A stretch of DNA of 32,546 nucleotides from Halorubrum lipolyticum DSM 21995 (GCF_000337375.1 NZ_AOJG01000017.1:68224-100769), one strand, 5' to 3'; numbered from the stretch's first letter, positions 1 through 7,380 are shown. The notes: generated by a model from the sequence alone, not told the origin. Numbers and translations are program-made.

Positions 1-117
1 CCCCAGCCTCGTCGGTGGTCCTCCGCGTTGCTCCGGACCACCGACTCCCTCGCACCGTCGTCTCGCGGCCCGCTGGGCCGCGAGCCGGGGCGCGCCACCG
101 CCTCGTTTATTTATAAA
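1..117 (-). repeat. Structured dispersed repeat, copy C (cut by window edge)
   Basis: Read on the minus strand, this starts with TTTATAAAT (109-117), then a GCGGTGGCGCGCC block, a variable hairpin, GCGAGGGAGTCG, a second variable hairpin and CGAGGCTGGGG. The same blocks in the same order occur at 3261-3617 and 14068-14405. Hairpin I pairs 62-71 with 75-84 (10 bp) and hairpin II pairs 11-21 with 35-45 (11 bp). Their sequences differ from those of the other copies but remain complementary. The rest of the element lies before base 1. The stop codon of the preceding glycerate kinase gene (111-113) lies inside the TTTATAAAT box. RNA, mobile DNA and regulatory roles are all possible; I do not recognise a named family. 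Confidence 0.8.
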
Positions 118-1622
118 GTACGTCCCTCCCCTCCGTCTCGCGTCTCCACGACGATCGCCCGCAGGTCGTTGACGTTGGTCCCGGTCGGCCCGGTCCACAG
201 GAGCGCGCCCGCGTCGTCGAGGAGCGGGTACACGTCGTGCCGGTCGAGGGCGTCTCGGGCGGCGTCGGGGTCGAGCGTCGCGGCGTCCGCGATCGCTCCG
301 GCGGCGTCGGTCGGCCCGTCCAGCCCGTCCGTGTCGACGCTCGCGACGACCACTCGGGGGGTGTCGTCGCCTCCACTCTCGTCCCCGCTTCCCTCGACGA
401 CTTCGTCCCCTAGCGGCCCCTCCGCGAGCGCCACCCCCGCGCTCGCGACGAGCTCCGCGTTCGGGCCGCCGGTCCCCGGCTCTTCCGCGTCCGCGAGCGT
501 CACGGTCGTCTCGCCGCCGGAGAGCAGCACGGCCGGCGGCTCGACCGGAGACCCGCGGGCGGCGCACTCCTCGGCGATCGCGGCGTGGGTCGTCCCGGCC
601 TCGCGCGCCTCGCCCCGGACGCTCGCCGAGAGCACCAGCGGCTCGTACCCCCGGTCCGCCGCGGCTTCCGCGGCCGCGTCCAGCGCCGTCCGCCCGTTGC
701 CGACGACGAACGCCGCGCTCCGGGCGAACGCCGGGTCGCCCGCGGTCGGGGTCTCGGGCAGTTCCCCCTCGGCGCCCGCCGACAGACGCTCGCGGACGCC
801 GGCGGGCGCGTCGAGGTCGTACCGGTCGAGGACCGCCAGGGCGTCCGCGTACGTCGAGGGGTCGGGAACGGTCGGGCCGCTCGCGATCGTGTCGAGCGGG
901 TCGCCGATCACGTCGCTGACCGCGAGCGTGACGGTCGTCGCGGGGGCGGCCGCGCGCGCCAACCGCCCGCCCTTCACCGCCGAGCAGTGCTTCCGGACCG
1001 CGTTGATCTCGTCGATCGACGCGCCCGACGCGAGGAGCCCCGACGTGAGCGCGCGGAGGTCGCCGACCGAGATCGGGTCCGCGGGCGCGGCGAGCAGCGC
1101 GCTTCCCCCACCGGTGATAACCGCGAGAACGAGGTCGTCGGGACCGGCGCGCTCGGCGGCGTCGAGGAGCCGTCTGGCGCTCTCGGCGCCCCGGTCGCTC
1201 GGCAGCGGGTGATCGCCCGGGAGCACGTCGATCCCGTCCGCTGCCGACGCTTCGGCCGAGCCGTTTTCCGACGCCTCCGGCGGGTCGTCCGTGACGACGA
1301 GCGCCTCGTCGAGCTCTCGGTCGCTCTCGCCGAGCACGCCGGCGACCCCCTCTGCCGCGCCCGCCGTCGCCTTCCCCGCGCCGAGGAGGACGACCCGGTC
1401 GGACGCGTCGAGATCGTACTCGCCGACCGCCCCGTCGGCGTCCTCGATCCGGAGGGTCCCGTCTCGGACCGAGACGGCGTCCCGGATCAGGCGCTCCGGG
1501 AGCGCAGCCTCGATCCCCGCCGCGAGGCAGTCGAGGGCCGTCTCGCGGGCCGGCGTCCGAGCGAGTCGCTCGCGGTCGCGAAACGTCGCGGCGTCGTCGA
1601 TCGCGGAGTTGTCGTCGGTCAT
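111..1622 (-). CDS. Glycerate 2-kinase, MOFRL family
   Basis: The 503-residue product resembles the GckA/TtuD glycerate kinases, which phosphorylate D-glycerate on O2 to 2-phosphoglycerate using ATP and feed the lower Embden-Meyerhof pathway in the cytoplasm. The N-terminal part carries VLLGAGKATAG and the TGGGSALL glycine-rich loop (about residues 170-180), followed by INAVRKHCSAVKGGRLA. The C-terminal MOFRL part has LLSGGETTVT, GGPNAE and a terminal TGPTGTNVNDLR. Length fits the family, with an acidic insertion (about 400-425) typical of halophiles. ATG at 1622 is chosen because a TATA box lies 24-31 bp upstream. It is monocistronic, and its stop codon falls inside a structured repeat. Confidence 0.9.
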   Translation of the reverse strand: MTDDNSAIDDAATFRDRERLARTPARETALDCLAAGIEAALPERLIRDAVSVRDGTLRIEDADGAVGEYDLDASDRVVLLGAGKATAGAAEGVAGVLGESDRELDEALVVTDDPPEASENGSAEASAADGIDVLPGDHPLPSDRGAESARRLLDAAERAGPDDLVLAVITGGGSALLAAPADPISVGDLRALTSGLLASGASIDEINAVRKHCSAVKGGRLARAAAPATTVTLAVSDVIGDPLDTIASGPTVPDPSTYADALAVLDRYDLDAPAGVRERLSAGAEGELPETPTAGDPAFARSAAFVVGNGRTALDAAAEAAADRGYEPLVLSASVRGEAREAGTTHAAIAEECAARGSPVEPPAVLLSGGETTVTLADAEEPGTGGPNAELVASAGVALAEGPLGDEVVEGSGDESGGDDTPRVVVASVDTDGLDGPTDAAGAIADAATLDPDAARDALDRHDVYPLLDDAGALLWTGPTGTNVNDLRAIVVETRDGGEGRTL

Positions 1623-1645
1623 AGCGGGGGATATCGGCGGGACGA

Positions 1646-1653
1646 CATATATC
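1646..1653 (-). promoter_or_regulatory. TATA box of glycerate kinase gene
   Basis: GATATATG on the minus strand lies 24-31 bp before the ATG at 1622, the spacing expected for a leaderless haloarchaeal transcript. Confidence 0.55.
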
Positions 1654-1695
1654 CGACGCGGACCGGCGCCGCGATCGGCTCCGTCGGGACGTCGA

Positions 1696-2283
1696 TCACC
1701 CCTCCGCCGTCGCCTCCCGATGCGCGCTCGCCGCGATCGCGGCGATCCGGAGCGGCTCCGGCCGGCGGAACCCCTCGCGGACCAGCCCGCGGACCGCGGC
1801 GGCCGCGTCGTCGGTCTCCACCCCGACCGCGCGGACGAACAGGGGTTCGAGGGGGTCGCCGGCGGACTCCCCCGTCTCGTCGCGCTCCACCCGAGCCCGG
1901 GGCGGTAGTGACCGGTAGATGTCGAGCCGCCGCGCGAGCGCCTCGCCGTCGAACGCCTCGCGCAAGGCCGGTTCGAGTCCGGGACTCTCCTCGTAGCTCA
2001 CGCTGTAGACGGGTCGAGCGACGGCGTCGCGGATTCGCGGCAGGTCGATGAGGTTGAACCACGCGGGCGCGATCCCCGCCACGGCGACGTGGCGCACGTC
2101 TTCGCGACCGAGCCGGTCGACGAGCGCGAGCACGGCGTCGGTCGCGTCGACCCCGCCGACGGTGCAGCTCCCGAACCCGAGCCCGTCGAGGGCCCCGTCG
2201 GCGGTGACGACGGCCCCGGCTAAGTAGCTGGTTCGGTCACCGTCTGAAAACGCGATACCGAGCGTCCGGCTCGGCTGACTCAC
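1696..2283 (-). CDS. DUF99 family protein (endonuclease dU-like)
   Basis: The 195-residue product matches the DUF99/UPF0215 family (COG1628). Archaeal members have been linked to DNA repair as deoxyuridine endonucleases, but I cannot verify activity here. Visible family features are an N-terminal LGIAFSDGD segment, the strand DVRHVAVAGIAPAWFNLID and the block RPVYSVSYEESPGLEPALREAF, all in their usual order. The start is GTG at 2283, four bases after the stop of the DUF5786 gene, so the two genes form an operon on the minus strand. An ArsR-like or RNase fold could not be excluded from sequence alone, but the DUF99 assignment looks sound. Confidence 0.8.
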   Translation of the reverse strand: MSQPSRTLGIAFSDGDRTSYLAGAVVTADGALDGLGFGSCTVGGVDATDAVLALVDRLGREDVRHVAVAGIAPAWFNLIDLPRIRDAVARPVYSVSYEESPGLEPALREAFDGEALARRLDIYRSLPPRARVERDETGESAGDPLEPLFVRAVGVETDDAAAAVRGLVREGFRRPEPLRIAAIAASAHREATAEG

Positions 2284-2287
2284 CCGA

Positions 2288-2470
2288 TCAGGTCTCCTCG
2301 GACTTGATTTCCTGGAGCCGGTCGAGCAGCTCGTCGTTCGACGCGCCGGGCTCGTAGTCGACGGACCCCTCGTGTACCTCTTCCGCGGCTCGGACTCCGT
2401 CGTCGTCGTCGAAATCCGCGTCCAGGTCTTGGTTCTCCTGTTCGGATTCGTCGTAGCTTCCGAAGCCCAT
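2288..2470 (-). CDS. DUF5786 family small acidic protein
   Basis: This 60-residue protein begins MGFGSYDESEQEN, a start that I recognise from a small haloarchaeal family (DUF5786 from memory). It is strongly acidic, with an Asp run at about residues 19-25 and a C-terminal helix LLDRLQEIK. There is no signal peptide, membrane segment or cysteine. It is the first gene of a two-gene minus-strand operon with the DUF99 gene and shares a 117-bp divergent promoter region with the metallo-hydrolase gene. Its function is unknown. The conserved N-terminus supports a real gene rather than a chance frame. Confidence 0.8.
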   Translation of the reverse strand: MGFGSYDESEQENQDLDADFDDDDGVRAAEEVHEGSVDYEPGASNDELLDRLQEIKSEET

Positions 2471-2497
2471 ATGTGAGTAGAGCTAACACGCCGCGAC

Positions 2498-2507
2498 GGA
2501 TAAATCC
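2498..2507 (-). promoter_or_regulatory. TATA box of DUF5786-DUF99 operon
   Basis: GGATTTATCC on the minus strand lies about 28-37 bp before the ATG at 2470. The palindromic GGATxxATCC frame may be coincidental. Confidence 0.45.
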
Positions 2508-2587
2508 CCGGGCGGATCGGGGTGGTCCGGAAACGGTCTCCCGCGGGGACTGCACGCTTTTACCCCTCGGGCGCCCTTCGTGGGCGT

Positions 2588-3229
2588 ATGGAGCCGATCA
2601 CCGTCACCGCGGACGCGGAGGAGTTCACCTGCAACGCGTACCTCGTGCCCGGCGAGGCGACGACGCTCGTGGACGCCGGCACGATGCCGGGCGTCGACGA
2701 GGTGATCGCCGACGCGCTCGAGGAGGCCGGCGTCGAGGGGCTCGACCGGGTGGTGTTGACTCACCAGCACCACGACCACGTCGGCGAGCTCGACGCGGTG
2801 CTCGACCGCTTCGACGCGACGCTCTACGCCAACGCCGCCCACCCGCGACGCGACGTGGGGATCGTCGACGGCGACGAGATCCTCGTCGGCGACGAGCCCT
2901 GCGAGGTCGTGTTCACGCCCGGCCACGCCGACGACCACGTCGCTTTGGCCGGCGACGAGCGGCTCTACTCCGGCGACGTGGTCGTCTACAACGACGGCGC
3001 GTTCGACGACGGATCCTTCGGCCGCACCGACATGGCCGGCCAGTCGCGCGAGGAGCTGATCGAGAGCCTCCACACCCTTCTCAACGTGCTCCCCGACACC
3101 GTCGAGGCGATGTACCCCGGCCACGGCGACGTCTACCGCGCGAGCGACGGCTCCGACACGGTCCGCGAGGTCATCGAGCGCGCCACCGAGCGCGCGGAGC
3201 GCCGCGAGCCGAAGTACCCCGACGAGTAG
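2588..3229 (+). CDS. Metallo-beta-lactamase-fold hydrolase
   Basis: This 213-residue protein has the metallo-beta-lactamase metal-binding motif THQHHDHVG (about residues 59-67), the later TPGHADDHV block with a third metal-site His, the YSGDVVV segment supplying the bridging Asp, and a C-terminal YPGHGDVY His. Glyoxalase II, thioesterases and related hydrolases share this order, so the substrate is open. ATG at 2588 is preferred over an upstream in-frame GTG at 2522: family homology begins at MEPITV, and a T-rich TATA-like stretch (about 2561-2567) sits some 25 bp upstream. It is monocistronic; a structured repeat begins 31 bp after its stop. Confidence 0.88.
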   Translation: MEPITVTADAEEFTCNAYLVPGEATTLVDAGTMPGVDEVIADALEEAGVEGLDRVVLTHQHHDHVGELDAVLDRFDATLYANAAHPRRDVGIVDGDEILVGDEPCEVVFTPGHADDHVALAGDERLYSGDVVVYNDGAFDDGSFGRTDMAGQSREELIESLHTLLNVLPDTVEAMYPGHGDVYRASDGSDTVREVIERATERAERREPKYPDE

Positions 3230-3260
3230 CGGGAGAACAGGCGGCCAACGCTCGCGACTG

Positions 3261-3617
3261 TTTATAAATAGAGATGCGGTGGCGCGCCCCGGTGAGCGGC
3301 CTCGAGGCCGCTCACCGACGGTGCGAGGGAGTCGCTGGCGCCGCTGGCGCCAGCGACGAGGCTGGGGAGGTGAGAGGTGCGGTTGCTGTGCGGTTGCAGT
3401 CGGGTGGGACTCAAAGGGGCAGCCGCGAGGCGGGCGGAGGCGTTCACGAGAGCGGAGCTCTCGTGAGCCAATCAGAACGCAGAGCGTTCTGATGACGACG
3501 TAAGGACCGCAACGAGTGAACGGAGCGAGTGACGAGGAGCACAGCGAGCGTCCGCCCGCCTCGCGGCTGGGGCTTTGGAGGTGTTCTCCGGCGATCCATG
3601 ATCAATCATTTATAAAT
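3261..3617 (+). repeat. Structured dispersed repeat, copy A (full length)
   Basis: The element runs from TTTATAAAT (3261-3269) to a second TTTATAAAT (3609-3617). In order it contains GCGGTGGCGCGCC; hairpin I, a perfect 24-nt palindrome (3292-3315); GCGAGGGAGTCG; hairpin II (3331-3342 with 3346-3357, 12 bp, 3-nt loop); GAGGCTGGGGAGGTG; GGTGGGACTCAAAGGGGC (3403-3420); and a long arm III in which 3421-3438 pairs perfectly with 3551-3568, closed by CGGCTGGGGCTTTGGAGG (3564-3581). Inside arm III sit two more hairpins, 3445-3465 (9 bp) and 3471-3493 (10 bp). Short frames here would give Pro/Ala/Arg-rich proteins that I regard as spurious. The 139 bp from 3618 to 3756 hold nothing I recognise. Confidence 0.88.
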
Positions 3618-3756
3618 GCCCGCCGAAAAAACGCCGGTCCCGCGGAGACACACCGCTCGGACCCGCGCCACACACCGGATCGGGCCTCGATCGCGCGGAC
3701 CGACCGCTCTAGAGAAGCGATCTGCAGGAGAAACGAGGGGCCGGTCGAGGACCGGT

Positions 3757-3906
3757 CTACGCGGCGCGGCGTTCCTTCGCCTTCGGGCGGAGCTTCGTGT
3801 AGCCGCACTTGCGGCAGCGGTCCGCGTCCGGGGAGTTGCGGGCGTTACAGCGCATGCAGATGTGTCGGTCGAGGTTGCGGCGTTCCGCGGCGTCGAAACT
3901 GGCCAT
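3757..3906 (-). CDS. rpl40e: 50S ribosomal protein eL40 (L40e)
   Basis: This 49-residue protein is a component of the large ribosomal subunit. It shows the eL40 zinc ribbon with two CxxC pairs (C17/C20 and C31/C34), the family segment ICMRCNARN, and a basic tail [12 protein letters not shown], which is unusual in an otherwise acidic proteome and expected for rRNA binding. Length fits archaeal eL40, which lacks the ubiquitin fusion of eukaryotes. ATG at 3906 is the only sensible start. It is convergent with the repeat element and lies 105 bp from the end of the thioredoxin gene, also on the minus strand. Confidence 0.95.
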   Translation of the reverse strand: MASFDAAERRNLDRHICMRCNARNSPDADRCRKCGYTKLRPKAKERRAA

Positions 3907-4011
3907 ACCGCTACTGTCGGGCCGACGCTGTAAAAGGTTGCGAGACGCGGCGGGTCGGGCCCGGTCGCCTCCGAGCGTCCCGAGAGCCCCGAGAGCTCGC
4001 GACGTGCTCCG

Positions 4012-4281
4012 TCAGGCGCCCGCTTCGGAGAGCGCGGCCTCGATGTCCTCGCGCTGGGTGACGCCGACGAACCGGTCGACGACGCCCTCGTCGTTCTCGA
4101 CGATGAGGGTCGGCAGCGAGCGCACCTGGTACTGGTTGGCGACGTCCTGCTCCTCGTCGACGTTCACCTTCTGCAGCTCGAAGGCGTCGCCGAGGTCCTC
4201 CTGGATCTCCTCCAGAATCGGGTCCTGCGTCTTACACGGGCCGCACCAGTCAGCGTGAAAATCCAGCAGTCGAACAGTCAT
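4012..4281 (-). CDS. Thioredoxin
   Basis: This 89-residue cytoplasmic thiol-disulfide oxidoreductase has the active site WCGPCK (C13, C16) right after the first strand LLDFHADW, and the cis-proline loop RSLPTLIV, both standard for thioredoxins. It is shorter than the usual 105 or so residues because the first helix and strand are missing, which is common for compact haloarchaeal members. ATG at 4281 is selected: an open frame continues upstream on the minus strand but has no family similarity there, and a TATA-like CTTATGCG (about 4311-4318) lies about 30 bp before this ATG. It could be a glutaredoxin-like protein, but WCGPC favours thioredoxin. Confidence 0.92.
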   Translation of the reverse strand: MTVRLLDFHADWCGPCKTQDPILEEIQEDLGDAFELQKVNVDEEQDVANQYQVRSLPTLIVENDEGVVDRFVGVTQREDIEAALSEAGA

Positions 4282-4407
4282 TATCCGGCGCAATCTACCG
4301 CCGGGCCGCGCATAAGGGTTTCCCACTCGCGCACGCGCCGGCGTCGAACTGCGGTCGCCGCTGTCGGATCGACGCGCCGAGCGGGCACGTACCGATCGCC
4401 GAACGAA

Positions 4408-4416
4408 ACGTTTAGA
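4408..4416 (+). promoter_or_regulatory. TATA box of Sec61-beta gene
   Basis: ACGTTTAGA lies 25-33 bp before the ATG at 4441, consistent with a leaderless transcript. Confidence 0.45.
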
Positions 4417-4440
4417 ACGCCGCCAAGCACACTCTCGGGT

Positions 4441-4605
4441 ATGAGCAGTGGTTCCAACTCCGGCGGGCTGATGTCCAGCGCGGGGCTCGTCCGCTACTTC
4501 GACAGCGACGACCGGGACGCGATCACGATTAACCCGAAAACCGTCCTCGCGTTCTGCGTCCTCTTCGGCGTGTTCGTACAGATCCTCTCGCTGACGGCCG
4601 CATAG
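4441..4605 (+). CDS. Preprotein translocase subunit Sec61-beta (SecG-type)
   Basis: This 54-residue single-span membrane protein is the small beta subunit of the archaeal SecYEbeta translocon. The N-terminal half is cytoplasmic, Ser/Gly-rich and ends in the family block GLVRYFDSDDRDAITINPKTV. A single transmembrane helix follows at about residues 36-52 (VLAFCVLFGVFVQILSL). Length and layout match archaeal Sec61-beta exactly. The gene stands alone, divergent from thioredoxin and 117 bp before pdxT. Confidence 0.93.
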   Translation: MSSGSNSGGLMSSAGLVRYFDSDDRDAITINPKTVLAFCVLFGVFVQILSLTAA

Positions 4606-4722
4606 GTCGACCGCTCGGGGTTCGGTCCCGCTCGCCGCCCTCACCGACTTCGGCAGCTTCCCGCTTCCCGCGTTCCGCTCCGTAGCGCGCCCTTTTTGCC
4701 CGTCCCCCACCGACCGATTCCC

Positions 4723-5316
4723 ATGCAAGCAGGCGTCATCGCCGTCCAGGGGGACGTGGCCGAACACGCCGCGGCCGTCGAGCGCGCCGCGGCCGCCCAC
4801 GACGAGCCCGCGGAGATCGTCGAGGTCCGGGACTCGGGGATCGTTCCCGACTGCGACGCGCTCCTCATGCCGGGCGGGGAGTCGACGACCATCTCGCGGC
4901 TGATCCACCGAGAGGGGATCGCCCCCGAGATCCGCGACCACGTCGCGAGCGGGAAGCCCGTGCTCGCCACCTGCGCCGGGCTCATCGTCTGCTCGCGGGA
5001 CGCGAAGGACGACCGCGTCGACGCGCTCGGGCTCGTCGACGTCTCCGTCGACCGCAACGCGTTCGGCCGGCAGAAGGACTCCTTCGAGGCGAAGATACCG
5101 GTGACCGGGCTCGACGACCCGTTCCACGCCGTCTTCATCCGCGCGCCGCTCATCGACGAGGTCGGCGGGGGCGTCGAGACGCTCGCGACCGTCGACGGCC
5201 GGCCGGTCGCCGTCCGGGACGGCCCCGTCGTCGCCACCGCGTTCCATCCGGAGCTCACCGACGACTCGCGGGTCCACGACCTCGCCTTCTTCCCCGAGCG
5301 GGAGGTGGTCGCGTGA
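4723..5316 (+). CDS. pdxT: Pyridoxal 5'-phosphate synthase glutaminase subunit PdxT
   Basis: This 197-residue class I amidotransferase hydrolyses glutamine and passes ammonia to PdxS for de novo pyridoxal phosphate synthesis. It starts QAGVIAVQGDVAEH and carries the PGGEST oxyanion loop, the nucleophile in ATCAGLIV, and the His-Glu pair in AFHPELTDD near the C-terminus, the complete triad in order. A T-rich TATA-like stretch lies about 25-33 bp before ATG 4723. The partner pdxS is not in this window. Its stop TGA overlaps the GTG start of hisE (GTGA at 5313-5316), indicating translational coupling. Confidence 0.95.
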   Translation: MQAGVIAVQGDVAEHAAAVERAAAAHDEPAEIVEVRDSGIVPDCDALLMPGGESTTISRLIHREGIAPEIRDHVASGKPVLATCAGLIVCSRDAKDDRVDALGLVDVSVDRNAFGRQKDSFEAKIPVTGLDDPFHAVFIRAPLIDEVGGGVETLATVDGRPVAVRDGPVVATAFHPELTDDSRVHDLAFFPEREVVA

Positions 5317-5648
5317 GCGACCCGGACGCGGGCGGCGAAACCGGCGACGATCCGGAGGTCCCCTCCGAGGCCGTCCTCGACGAGCTGTTCGCCACCATCG
5401 AGTCGCGGAGAGAGGAGCTTCCGGAGGGGTCGTACACCGCCTCGTTGTTCACCCACGAGAAGGGCGAGAACGCCGTCTTAGAGAAGCTCGGCGAGGAGTC
5501 CACGGAGACGATCCTCGCGGCGAAGGACGACGACCTCGACGAGCTCACCTACGAGAGCGCCGACCTCGTCTACCACCTCCTCGTGCTGTTCGCGATGAAG
5601 GACCTCGACCTCGACGACCTGCGGGAGGAGCTGCGGGACCGGTTCTGA
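5313..5648 (+). CDS. hisE: Phosphoribosyl-ATP pyrophosphatase (HisE)
   Basis: This 111-residue enzyme of histidine biosynthesis hydrolyses phosphoribosyl-ATP to phosphoribosyl-AMP. The MazG-like all-alpha fold is recognisable by SYTASLFTHEKGENAVLEK, the acidic metal-binding motif KLGEESTETILAAK and the later YESADLVYHLLVLF helix. The GTG start at 5313 overlaps the end of pdxT. A later in-frame start would lose the acidic N-terminal leader only, so the exact start is less certain than the gene. Linkage to pdxT rather than to other his genes is common in haloarchaea, where his genes are scattered. Confidence 0.93.
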   Translation: MSDPDAGGETGDDPEVPSEAVLDELFATIESRREELPEGSYTASLFTHEKGENAVLEKLGEESTETILAAKDDDLDELTYESADLVYHLLVLFAMKDLDLDDLREELRDRF

Positions 5649-5702
5649 CGGGCTCGACCCGTCAACGCTAGCCGATTCGGAGCTGCCGATCCGGTCCGGC
5701 GA

Positions 5703-6323
5703 TCAGTCCGGCCGGTCGAGTTCGCCGCGGCGCTCTCCGTGCATGATCTCGCCGACGAACAGCCGGAGCTTCGACGCGAGTTCGGCCTCCGTCTCGTACG
5801 TTTCGACACGCACGTCCCAGCGAACGCTCGCCGAGCGGATCATCGCGCTCGTGACGCAGTCCTCGTGGACGAATATCAATCGGTCGCCGTGGGTTTCCGA
5901 AAGCGCTTCGAGGATGCTTCCGGCCTCCTCTCCGACACCGAAGTTGTGCCCGAGAAACGGCAGCACGAACGCCGTCGCGTTACTGTGTCGAGCGAACTCG
6001 ATGCTCTGTGTCGCCGCGTCGACGGCGTCGGTGTCCACGCCGACGTCGAGCGCTAGAAACGCGTTGACCCCCGGGTGGACCCGGAGATCACCCTGTAACC
6101 GCCGTAGAAGGGCCTGCGCCGCATCGACCTCGTCTTTGCTCTGAAAGAGCCGGCGAAGCGGTCCCGGAAGATCGGCCACGTTAACCTCGCGACGTTCCCG
6201 TTCGTCGAGGATGTAGTTGAGGTTGAACGATTTGTACGGGCCCATCAGATAGAACAGAAATCGGTCGTGTCGGACGTGGCCCAACCGATCGGCTATCAGA
6301 TCACGCGTGATCTCCACGCTCAT
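5703..6323 (-). CDS. Uncharacterised haloarchaeal protein with nucleotide-binding-like fold
   Basis: The 206-residue protein has no membrane segment. It reads as an alternating alpha/beta fold: a first strand with FLFYLMGPYKSFN (about 22-34), a middle strand VNAFLALDV, a helix SIEFARHSNATAF, then LPFLGHNFGVGEEAGSI (about 122-138) and the strand DRLIFVHED. YLMGP near the start plus a helix-strand-Asn/Gly-Glu-Gly block recalls TIR-like and nucleoside deoxyribosyltransferase-like folds, where that Glu is catalytic; this is inference. I believe it belongs to a haloarchaeal DUF (possibly DUF7509, from memory). ATG 6323 is set by a TATA box 24-33 bp upstream; the frame stays open further upstream without similarity. 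It diverges from a winged-helix regulator. Confidence 0.72.
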   Translation of the reverse strand: MSVEITRDLIADRLGHVRHDRFLFYLMGPYKSFNLNYILDERERREVNVADLPGPLRRLFQSKDEVDAAQALLRRLQGDLRVHPGVNAFLALDVGVDTDAVDAATQSIEFARHSNATAFVLPFLGHNFGVGEEAGSILEALSETHGDRLIFVHEDCVTSAMIRSASVRWDVRVETYETEAELASKLRLFVGEIMHGERRGELDRPD

Positions 6324-6346
6324 GACCGATGATCTCGGCGGGACAG

Positions 6347-6356
6347 TATATAAAAA
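6347..6356 (-). promoter_or_regulatory. TATA box between divergent genes
   Basis: On the minus strand TTTTATATAC lies about 24-33 bp before the ATG at 6323, suiting a leaderless transcript of the uncharacterised protein. The plus-strand regulator gene (ATG 6423) more likely uses the A/T-rich AAATACTAAAT at about 6386-6396. The whole 99-bp divergent region is unusually A/T-rich. Confidence 0.5.
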
Positions 6357-6422
6357 AGCGGTTTTTTTGGGTATGTTGGCTTGGGAAATACTAAATCGAA
6401 TGCACACCGATCCGTCGATAGG

Positions 6423-6836
6423 ATGTCGACGAACGACACGCGAACCGCCGGCGGGGAGTTCCCCGAGGATCCAGCCGATCTCCTGCCGGAAGGGAGCGTC
6501 CTCAGCCTCGACGAGTACCTCGCGATGCACGCCGCCGTGGGGCACCGAACTCGCTACGAGATTCTCTACCGCCTCGTTCACGGCGAAGAGATGAGTCCCA
6601 AGGAACTGGAAGAAGCGATCGATATCGACGACAGCACGCTCCATTACCATCTTAACAAGCTCGTGGACGTCGGGCTCGTCGAGAAGCGTCAGCGAACCGA
6701 TCGAGGTCAGGACGGGCTGTACGCGTACTATCGGGCGACGGTGTTCGGCGAAGTAACACTCACCGATGGAATCGACGAACTGATCCGCGGAGAACGCGAG
6801 TTCGGTGCGATGTACGACAGTTCCGCGGACCACTGA
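6423..6836 (+). CDS. ArsR-like winged-helix transcriptional regulator
   Basis: This 137-residue DNA-binding protein has a clear ArsR/HTH_20-type winged helix: AVGHRTRYEILYRLVHG as the first helix, MSPKELEEAIDID and STLHYHLNKLVDVGLVEKR as the helix-turn-helix, and a wing around RTDRGQDGLYAYYRAT. No metal-binding cysteines are present, so metal sensing is unlikely. ATG 6423 is preferred over an upstream in-frame TTG because an A/T-rich promoter-like segment lies about 27-37 bp before it. It diverges from the uncharacterised protein ending at 5703, and it may control that promoter (inference). Confidence 0.85.
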   Translation: MSTNDTRTAGGEFPEDPADLLPEGSVLSLDEYLAMHAAVGHRTRYEILYRLVHGEEMSPKELEEAIDIDDSTLHYHLNKLVDVGLVEKRQRTDRGQDGLYAYYRATVFGEVTLTDGIDELIRGEREFGAMYDSSADH

Positions 6837-6869
6837 TCGGGACGACCGTTCCGCGAGCTACCGACGGCG

Positions 6870-7277
6870 CTACCGCTCCCGTTCGAGTTCGCGGTCGATG
6901 TCGTCGCGCTCCTCGGTCTCCAGTTCCTCGCCGATCCGGCGCTCGAACTCCGCCTCGCTGATCTGTCCCTCGACGTACTGCCGGCGGAGGCGGTCCTGTC
7001 GGCTCTCCGTGGCGTTACCGGTCGACGCCACCGAGGACGATCCCGACGTCCCGAGCGAGTCGCTCGCGGAGTAGTCCGCGTCGTCGCCGCCGAACAGCCA
7101 CGCACCGGCCTTATAAAGAACGTAGACGACGCCGGCGAGCACGGCGAGCGTGACGATCCCGGAGACGATCGCCCACGCGAGACTCAAGAGCGCCGAGACC
7201 ACGGAGACGACGATGCTGACCCCGATCAACACCGCGAGCCCGATCGCCGCGTAGTAGAGGGCCTTCGTGCCGTCCAT
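6870..7277 (-). CDS. SHOCT-domain membrane protein
   Basis: The 135-residue product has two hydrophobic segments in its first half (about residues 9-60, including YYAAIGLAVLIGVSIVVSVV and IVSGIVTLAVLAGVVYVLY). A Ser/Gly/Asp linker follows, then a C-terminal SHOCT motif, RLRRQYVEGQISEAEFERRI, ending in a charged helix. SHOCT is a short oligomerisation-type domain often tethered to membranes; no enzymatic role is implied. ATG 7277 (MDGTKALYY) is the natural start, since the frame upstream gives only a few unrelated residues. It is convergent with the winged-helix regulator gene and 34 bp from its end. Confidence 0.82.
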   Translation of the reverse strand: MDGTKALYYAAIGLAVLIGVSIVVSVVSALLSLAWAIVSGIVTLAVLAGVVYVLYKAGAWLFGGDDADYSASDSLGTSGSSSVASTGNATESRQDRLRRQYVEGQISEAEFERRIGEELETEERDDIDRELERER

Positions 7278-7380
7278 ACCCCGGAGTCGGGTGGCCGGCC
7301 GCAAATACCTTCTCCCGGGAGCGCTCCGCTCGTCCGTTCGTCAGAAGACTTATTCGCCGCTGCGGTCGTGACCTAGTGAA

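Noticed and set aside
1970..1980. GGTTCGAGTCC, like a tRNA T-loop
   Set aside because: It lies within the DUF99 coding frame and has no acceptor, D or anticodon arm around it.
3262..3471. Short open frames inside the structured repeats (also 14149-14499)
   Set aside because: They differ between copies, follow the hairpin sequence and show no protein-level conservation, so they are by-products of the RNA/DNA structure.
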